Source: Kiritimatiellales bacterium (GTDB lineage: Bacteria; Verrucomicrobiota; Kiritimatiellia; Kiritimatiellales; Pontiellaceae). From it: a DNA stretch of 6,172 nt. Position 1 is the first letter of the stretch; the number at the start of each line of letters is the position of its first letter. The stretch is taken from NCBI GenBank assembly GCA_013042165.1, contig JABDQT010000122.1:1-6172 (forward strand), written 5' to 3'. Below, piece by piece: positions 1 through 3,759 of the stretch. Under the pieces are notes generated by a model. It ran no database searches and was not told where the DNA came from. It worked only from the letters and a program-made list of their open reading frames with translations. The translations under genes and the position numbers were made by a program.

Positions 1-137
1 CACGTATCCCATTTGGTCTCCGCCCGCGCCTCGGCATGGGTGGCCCCGGCCGCCGCCGTCTCCTGCGCGGCCAGCTGCCGCCGCAGATCTTCCTCCAGCT
101 CAGCCAGCACCGATTTGCAGATCTTCATCTTATTCAT
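1..137 (-). CDS. Start of a small protein resembling the GreA/GreB-like family (partial, 3' end outside the window)
   Basis: Forty-five codons are visible, beginning MNKMKICKSVLAELEEDLRR and ending ATHAEARAETKWDT at the window edge. The first part is a charged, helical Leu/Glu/Arg stretch. The stretch AATHxExxAExKxDT matches what I recall from small proteins annotated as GreA/GreB-type transcription elongation factors, in which ATHEEsKAEnKYDTRGLEASYL links the N-terminal helix to the rest. The codon after Thr begins with TG, so the next residue is not the Arg usual in that family but probably Cys or Trp. The ATG overlaps the hflX stop by 8 bases (ATGAATAA) and has a GGAG 7 bases upstream, so this is a real gene in the same operon. 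The reading frame is well supported; the family call is tentative because the diagnostic C-terminal part is not visible. Confidence 0.6.
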   Translation of the reverse strand, partial: MNKMKICKSVLAELEEDLRRQLAAQETAAAGATHAEARAETKWDT

Positions 138-1419
138 TTTCGTTCTCCACCACAAAGGGCTGGCACTGGGCAGCGAGCTGGGGTGAGACGCGCACGAGCA
201 GGTCGGCGGTAGCGCCTTCGTAGTCCTGCTCAAGAATGGAGGCGCTTTTCTGCAGGGTCGCGAGCAGCTTGCCTTCGCTCATCGGAATGGAGAGCCGCAG
301 CTCAACTTTTCGTCCCTTGAGGCAATCGGCCAGCTCGTCGAAAAGCACGTCGATGCCTTCTCCGGTCAGGGCGGATACCGCCGCAGATTTCGGAAACTGG
401 CGGGCCAGCCGTTTCGCGGCATTGCGGCCCTTTTCATCGTCGATCTTGTTGAACACATACAGCATCGGCTTGTCGAGACCGCCGATTTCATCAAGCACCT
501 TGTGCACCGCCTCGATCTGGGTTTCCACCTGCGGATGAGAGGCATCGATAATGTGCACGAGCAGATCGGCTTCGACCACCTCTTCGAGCGTGGCCTTGAA
601 GGATTCCACCAGATGGTGCGGTAGCTTTTGGATAAAGCCCACCGTGTCGGTCATCAGCATCGGTTCGTGGTTCGGGAGTTCCACCTGCCGGGTAGTGGGA
701 TCGAGCGTTGCAAAGAGCTGGTTTTCCGCAAAGATATCCGCTCCGGAAAGGCGGTTGAGCAGTGTGGATTTTCCGGCATTGGTATAACCGACGATGGAGA
801 CCAGCGCCCATCCATGGCGACGACGGCCGCGCCGCTGCTCGGTACGGCGGGTCCGAACGAGTTCAAGATCGCGCTTGAGCGTGCGGATCAGATCCTGAAT
901 GCGGCGGCGGTCCATTTCCAGCTGGGTCTCACCCGGACCGCGCAGGCCGATCCCGCCCTTCTGGCGTTCCAGATGTGTCCACATGCGGCGCAGGCGCGGC
1001 AGGAGGTACTGGTGCTGCGCCAGCTCGACCTGCAGACAGCCTTCTTTGGTCTGGGCACGCTGGGCAAATATGTCGAGAATCAGCTGGGTGCGGTCGAGCA
1101 CACGGACTTCAAATACATTTTCGAGGTTGCGGCCCTGCGCGGGCGTCAGGTCGTCGTCGAACACCACCATGGAAACGCGGTTTTCCTTGATCCAGTCGGA
1201 AATCTCCTCCGCCTTGCCGGTGCCGATATAATGGCCGGCCTTGATTTTTTGCTGACGCACAAGAAACCGTCCTGCCACGTTGGCTCCCGCACTCTCCGCC
1301 AGCTGCGCAAGCTCATCCATGGTATCCTTAACGCGCCACTCCTCCTCGCTGTGCAACAGCACGCCGACCAGCAACACGGTTTCGGTTTCGTTATTCTCTG
1401 TCTCGATAAGCTCTGACAT
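130..1419 (-). CDS. hflX: HflX-type ribosome-associated GTPase
   Basis: HflX is a cytoplasmic TRAFAC-class GTPase that binds the 50S subunit and, in studied species, splits stalled or stress-damaged ribosomes. From the chosen ATG (1419) the protein has 429 residues, normal for the family. An N-terminal HflX domain (about 15-150) is followed by the hallmark glycine-rich GGIGLRGPGETQLE (155-168), a basic coiled linker (RTRRTEQRRGRRR), and the G domain: G1 GYTNAGKS (211-218), switch region DPTTR, G3 DTVGFIQKLP (258-267), G4 NKID (324-327) and G5 SALTGEG (349-355). An upstream in-frame ATG (1458) would add 13 residues, but nearly all of them are encoded by the degenerate repeat and start no known HflX. 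Neither start has a good Shine-Dalgarno: GAGG is 15 bases before 1419, and AAGGAG is 17 bases before 1458. The TAA stop (132-130) overlaps the start of the next gene. The miaA-hflX pairing matches E. coli but lacks hfq. Confidence 0.96.
   Translation of the reverse strand: MSELIETENNETETVLLVGVLLHSEEEWRVKDTMDELAQLAESAGANVAGRFLVRQQKIKAGHYIGTGKAEEISDWIKENRVSMVVFDDDLTPAQGRNLENVFEVRVLDRTQLILDIFAQRAQTKEGCLQVELAQHQYLLPRLRRMWTHLERQKGGIGLRGPGETQLEMDRRRIQDLIRTLKRDLELVRTRRTEQRRGRRRHGWALVSIVGYTNAGKSTLLNRLSGADIFAENQLFATLDPTTRQVELPNHEPMLMTDTVGFIQKLPHHLVESFKATLEEVVEADLLVHIIDASHPQVETQIEAVHKVLDEIGGLDKPMLYVFNKIDDEKGRNAAKRLARQFPKSAAVSALTGEGIDVLFDELADCLKGRKVELRLSIPMSEGKLLATLQKSASILEQDYEGATADLLVRVSPQLAAQCQPFVVENENE
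145..148 (-). promoter_or_regulatory. Ribosome binding site for the gene overlapping the hflX end
   Basis: GGAG (148-145, minus strand) sits 7 bases before the ATG at 137, inside the last hflX codons. It favours ATG 137 over a second in-frame ATG at 128 and indicates translational coupling to hflX. Confidence 0.65.
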
Positions 1420-1429
1420 ACGGAATGAG

Positions 1430-1490
1430 TTTAACCTCAAAATACGCAGAAAGCACATAGTTTGAGATTTTTGTGCTCCTTGTAGTTACA
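1430..1490. repeat. Degenerate inverted repeat filling the miaA-hflX gap
   Basis: The plus strand begins TTTAACCTCAAAATACGCAG (from 1430), and the minus strand from 1490 reads TGTAACTACAAGGAGCACAA. Aligned over about 31 bases these two arms agree at roughly 19 positions, sharing a TTAACC.CAAAG..CGCAAAG flavour. This pattern looks like a dispersed intergenic element I recall from genomes of PVC and other environmental bacteria; that link is recollection, not a search. The outer end of the right arm contains the miaA stop TAA (1488-1486). The left arm supplies a misleading upstream ATG for hflX at 1458. Confidence 0.5.
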
Positions 1491-2403
1491 TCTGTATTTT
1501 GGTCGGACCCAATTTTTTCCAGAAACCAGAAACGGCCTCGGCCAGTTTTTCCTTGGTTGGATAATCGGCTGTGTTGATCCATTCAACGTTAAGCTGATTG
1601 CGGAACCAGGTCATTTGGCGTTTGGCCAGCTGACGGGTGCGAACGATGGTTCTTTCCTTCGCCTCTTCAACCGTGAATTCGCCGTTCAATACAGCGAAGG
1701 CTTCGGCATAGCCGATGGCCTGCAGTGCCGTGGGAGAGAGTTCGAGCTGGCTCAATTCGCGGGCCTCCTCGAGCAGACCGACGGCATACATCTTTTCAAC
1801 GCGCTGTGCGATGCGTTTGTGCAGTTCCTCGCGTTCAACATGCAGGCCAACGACAGTTGACCTGGGCTTTGAATCCCAGCTTTTTGATGGGCGGGCGGCG
1901 GGCGACCCTCCATGTTTTTTTTCCAGAATACGGATCAGGCGGCGCGGATTTTGTCGATCGTCCTCGGTCAGCGATTCATAAAGTCCGGGCGCATCTTCCT
2001 TCGCGCGTTGCTCCAGCGAATGAACATCCAGGGATTCCAGCTCGATGCGCAATTCCGCATTTTCGGGCGGCACATCGTCGAATCCTTCGGTCAGGCATTT
2101 GATGTAGAGGCCGGTGCCGCCGGAGACAATGACTTCGCGACCGGATTCGAAGGCGGGTCGTACCGCTTCGAGGTAGGCGGCCACGCTGAACTTTTCGGTC
2201 GGCTCGGCCAGATCAATCCCGGCATAGTCGACCTTGTTCCGCTCATCGGCGCCCGGCTTGGCGGTACCGATATCCATCCCGCGGTAGAGGTTCATCGAAT
2301 CGGCGGAGACAATCAACTGCCCTTCCCGCTCGGCGATGTATTGCGCCGCGGCGCTTTTTCCCGAGGCGGTCGGACCAACGATAAAATGTGCGGAACAGTT
2401 CAT
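1486..2403 (-). CDS. miaA: tRNA dimethylallyltransferase (tRNA A37 isopentenyltransferase)
   Basis: MiaA transfers a dimethylallyl group from DMAPP to N6 of adenine 37 in tRNAs that read UNN codons, giving i6A, which MiaB can then thiomethylate. The 305-residue length is close to the usual 300-316. Visible motifs are the P-loop GPTASGKS (10-17), DSMNLYRGMDIGTAKP (35-50) with D35 as the expected catalytic base, VSGGTGLYIK (about 93-103), DRQNPRRLIRILE, QAIGYAEAF and the C-terminal TRQLAKRQMTWFR. Small departures are N38 where Gln is common (DSMQ) and Ala where IGY is usually followed by Lys or Arg. No clear Shine-Dalgarno precedes ATG 2403: the upstream bases are a weak CGGATTTTACCA and, 12 bases before the start, the foot of the 2416-2489 hairpin. 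Translation may therefore depend on coupling to lspA or on the hairpin (inference). hflX follows after 66 bases, with no hfq between. Confidence 0.96.
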   Translation of the reverse strand: MNCSAHFIVGPTASGKSAAAQYIAEREGQLIVSADSMNLYRGMDIGTAKPGADERNKVDYAGIDLAEPTEKFSVAAYLEAVRPAFESGREVIVSGGTGLYIKCLTEGFDDVPPENAELRIELESLDVHSLEQRAKEDAPGLYESLTEDDRQNPRRLIRILEKKHGGSPAARPSKSWDSKPRSTVVGLHVEREELHKRIAQRVEKMYAVGLLEEARELSQLELSPTALQAIGYAEAFAVLNGEFTVEEAKERTIVRTRQLAKRQMTWFRNQLNVEWINTADYPTKEKLAEAVSGFWKKLGPTKIQM

Positions 2404-2415
2404 TGGTAAAATCCG

Positions 2416-2489
2416 ACAAAATAATTATGGACAAAATGATTCCAGATCACCGGCAGGGGGGAAAATTATTTTGTCCATAATCATTTTGC
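2416..2489. repeat. 74-bp palindromic intergenic element between lspA and miaA
   Basis: Two 26-base arms (2416-2441 and 2464-2489) are inverted copies matching at 23 of 26 positions, separated by a 22-base spacer containing GGGGGG (2456-2461). Each arm is built from a 15-base tandem unit of the type ACAAAATAATTATGG (periods start at 2416 and 2431, and on the other strand at 2489 and 2474). In the minus-strand transcript, two of the three differences become G-U wobble pairs and one an A-C mismatch; in the plus-strand transcript it would be two A-C mismatches and one wobble. The hairpin is thus better in the operon mRNA. The right arm contains the TGA stop of lspA (2483-2481), and the left arm ends 12 bases before the miaA ATG. 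There is no clear U-run, so it is not a classic terminator. It resembles a REP- or MITE-like dispersed element, which is an inference. Confidence 0.85.
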
Positions 2490-2948
2490 CGTATCCTCTT
2501 CCTCCTTTTTCTGGAAGAGGTTGGTGATGACGTAGAGGCCGACGGCAATGCAGATGGCGGAGTCGGCCACATTGAACGACGGGTAATGGTAGGAGCCGAA
2601 CTGGAAATCGAGAAAATCGGTGACCCATCCGAAGCGGATTCGGTCGATCAGGTTGCCGGCAATACCGCCGATCATCAGCCCGAGCAGAATCCTGTGGGAA
2701 AACTGTTCCTGCAGAAAGGAGCGGCGGTACACGAGCAGCAAGACGAGTACGGCAACCGAGACCAGGATCAGTATGATGCCATGTCCGCTGAGAATATTCC
2801 AGGCCGCGCCATCATTACGGACATAGACAAGGTTGAAGAATCCGTCGATGACGGGTCGGGATTCACCGTAGATGAAATTTGCACGTACGGCCTGTTTGGT
2901 GAGCTGATCCAGAAATAGAATGATCAAACCAATCAGGAGTACAAGCAT
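2481..2948 (-). CDS. lspA: Lipoprotein signal peptidase (signal peptidase II)
   Basis: LspA is an inner-membrane aspartyl protease that cleaves the signal peptide of diacylglyceryl-modified prolipoproteins before the lipid-bearing cysteine. The 155-residue length is normal for the family. The family motifs appear in order: the first membrane helix with LDQLTKQ (13-19); YVRNDGAAWNILSG (42-55); a second hydrophobic segment (about 57-73); GGIAGNLIDRIRFGWVTDF (94-112), in which D111 is the expected first catalytic Asp; and FNVADSAICIAVGL (125-138), in which D129 is the second. A hydrophobic fourth segment (about 130-145) is followed by a charged cytoplasmic tail KKEEEDTAK. Most homologues have Phe after NxGAA where this one has Trp (W50). 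ATG 2948 is set by GGAGGG 5 bases upstream. The TGA stop lies inside the inverted repeat at 2416-2489. The closeness to ileS echoes the ileS-lspA linkage of many bacteria. Confidence 0.97.
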   Translation of the reverse strand: MLVLLIGLIILFLDQLTKQAVRANFIYGESRPVIDGFFNLVYVRNDGAAWNILSGHGIILILVSVAVLVLLLVYRRSFLQEQFSHRILLGLMIGGIAGNLIDRIRFGWVTDFLDFQFGSYHYPSFNVADSAICIAVGLYVITNLFQKKEEEDTAK

Positions 2949-2953
2949 GCGGG

Positions 2954-2959
2954 CCCTCC
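2954..2959 (-). promoter_or_regulatory. Strong Shine-Dalgarno for lspA
   Basis: GGAGGG (2959-2954, minus strand) lies 5 bases before the lspA ATG at 2948 and directly after the dksA-like stop codon (2969-2967). It fixes the lspA start and indicates efficient, possibly coupled, translation of the two genes. Confidence 0.8.
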
Positions 2960-2966
2960 GGGCAGA

Positions 2967-3614
2967 TTACATGCCGTGCATGGTGGAGCCGAAGGGACGA
3001 TAGGTGTTGCGGCCTCTTTCCAGTTCGGACTGTGCCTGAATGGAATAGCGCACGTAGGGCAGTGCTTCAAGCCGCTCGATATTGATCGGCTCTTCAGTCA
3101 TTTCGCAGATGCCGTAGTTCCCGTTTTCGATGCGTCGAATGGCTTCGTCGATCTCAAACAGTACATCCTGCTCGTTGCTGAGCTGGTTGAGTGCGAATTC
3201 GCGATCGAAGGTATCGGTGCCCTGGTCGGAAAGGGAAGGATCACGATCGTTCTGGCTGAGCGAGTCGCGGTTGATGGAAATGATTTCACCGGTGACCCGT
3301 TCGCGCAACTCTAGCAATCTGCGCAGCTGTTCCCTGAGCTGCTTGGCGGTAAAATGTTTGTTTCTACCAACCTTGCCGGACAGCGGACCGCCGTTCGACA
3401 TGGCAACAGGAGGAATGGAAGTCGCAGATTTGGAAGCGGTTTTCTTGGCCGATGCCTTCTTCTTTACAGGGGCTTTCTTGGCGACTGCCTTCTTGGCGGC
3501 GCTCTTCTTGGCCGGCGCTTTTTTTGCGGCCTTTTTTACCGGAGCCTTCTTAGCGGTTTTCTTGGCGGCGGCTTTCTTTGCCGGTGCCTTCTTAGCAGTT
3601 TTCTTCGTAGCCAT
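2967..3614 (-). CDS. TraR/DksA-family protein with histone-H1-like lysine/alanine-rich N-terminal tail
   Basis: The protein has 215 residues. Residues 1-64 are almost only Lys, Ala, Pro, Ser, Thr and Val, with 26 lysines mostly as KK pairs every 4-6 residues (KKAPAKKAAAKK type), like the tail of histone H1. After a linker (65-86), residues 87-165 look like the DksA coiled coil, with an acidic stretch DRDPSLSDQGTD (123-134) near the expected tip and FDREFALNQLSNEQDVLFEI after it. Residues 166-196 fit the DksA zinc-finger fold (NYGICEMTEEPI, RLEALPYVRYSIQAQ), but the four cysteine positions with C-x2-C-x17-C-x2-C spacing are C170, T173, S191 and A194, so zinc binding is probably lost. DksA-type proteins act in the secondary channel of RNA polymerase, often with ppGpp; the tail suggests nucleic-acid binding (inference). 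The start at 3614 has GGAG 11 bases upstream. The stop is 18 bases before lspA, so the two are probably cotranscribed. Family membership is secure; the exact role is not. Confidence 0.88.
   Translation of the reverse strand: MATKKTAKKAPAKKAAAKKTAKKAPVKKAAKKAPAKKSAAKKAVAKKAPVKKKASAKKTASKSATSIPPVAMSNGGPLSGKVGRNKHFTAKQLREQLRRLLELRERVTGEIISINRDSLSQNDRDPSLSDQGTDTFDREFALNQLSNEQDVLFEIDEAIRRIENGNYGICEMTEEPINIERLEALPYVRYSIQAQSELERGRNTYRPFGSTMHGM
3423..3614 (-). repeat. Imperfect codon-level repeat encoding the KKA-rich tail
   Basis: This stretch encodes residues 1-64 of the DksA-like protein as about twelve copies of a roughly 5-codon unit centred on a Lys-Lys pair. Copies use both AAA and AAG for lysine and different alanine codons. 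The repeat is therefore stronger in the protein than in the DNA, which points to selection for a basic, flexible tail rather than a recent slippage expansion. Copy number may still vary between strains. Confidence 0.75.
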
Positions 3615-3668
3615 TTTCGTGTGTTCTCCAGTAGAAAATCGAGTGCCAACCCGGATTAAAGGGTTGCG

Positions 3669-3697
3669 TATTTAGCATCTGCCCATACTGCTGTCAA
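3669..3697 (-). promoter_or_regulatory. Candidate sigma70-type promoter for the dksA-like/lspA genes
   Basis: Read on the minus strand, a perfect TTGACA (3697-3692) is followed by a 17-base spacer and TAAATA (3674-3669). A TG one base upstream of that hexamer gives an extended -10 (TGC-TAAATA). The -10 hexamer itself matches TATAAT at only 3 of 6 positions. The site lies in the 145-base gap after the ileS stop and 55 bases before the dksA-like start, where a promoter would give this gene and lspA expression independent of ileS. I see no convincing hairpin plus U-run terminator after ileS, so read-through from ileS is also likely. This is a pattern match only. Confidence 0.5.
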
Positions 3698-3759
3698 CCA
3701 ACATATCCCATTATTAAGAGCATCGTGATTGCAGGAAAGAATGAGCCCTTCTTGCATCA

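Noticed and set aside
628..1416. 262-codon open frame on the plus strand opposite hflX
   Set aside because: It is an antisense shadow of a gene with all HflX motifs; the translation is low in complexity and resembles no family.
1420..1458. Extended HflX start at ATG 1458 (13 extra residues)
   Set aside because: The added residues are encoded mostly by the degenerate repeat, the AAGGAG upstream is 17 bases away, and HflX proteins normally start near the MSEL position.
2404..2480. lspA-miaA hairpin as an intrinsic terminator
   Set aside because: The stem is long but AT-rich, and what follows it on the transcript is not a U-run before the miaA start, so termination is not supported by sequence alone.
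3130..3675. Plus-strand frame with a Phe/Leu/Ala-rich, membrane-protein-like end
   Set aside because: The hydrophobic repeat (FLAAFF type) is just the reverse complement of the Lys/Ala codons of the DksA-like tail.
3698..3759. Possible terminator after ileS
   Set aside because: The best hairpin (AAGAA/TTCTT around GGGCTCA) has only a 5-bp AT-rich stem and no U-run, so I do not call it.
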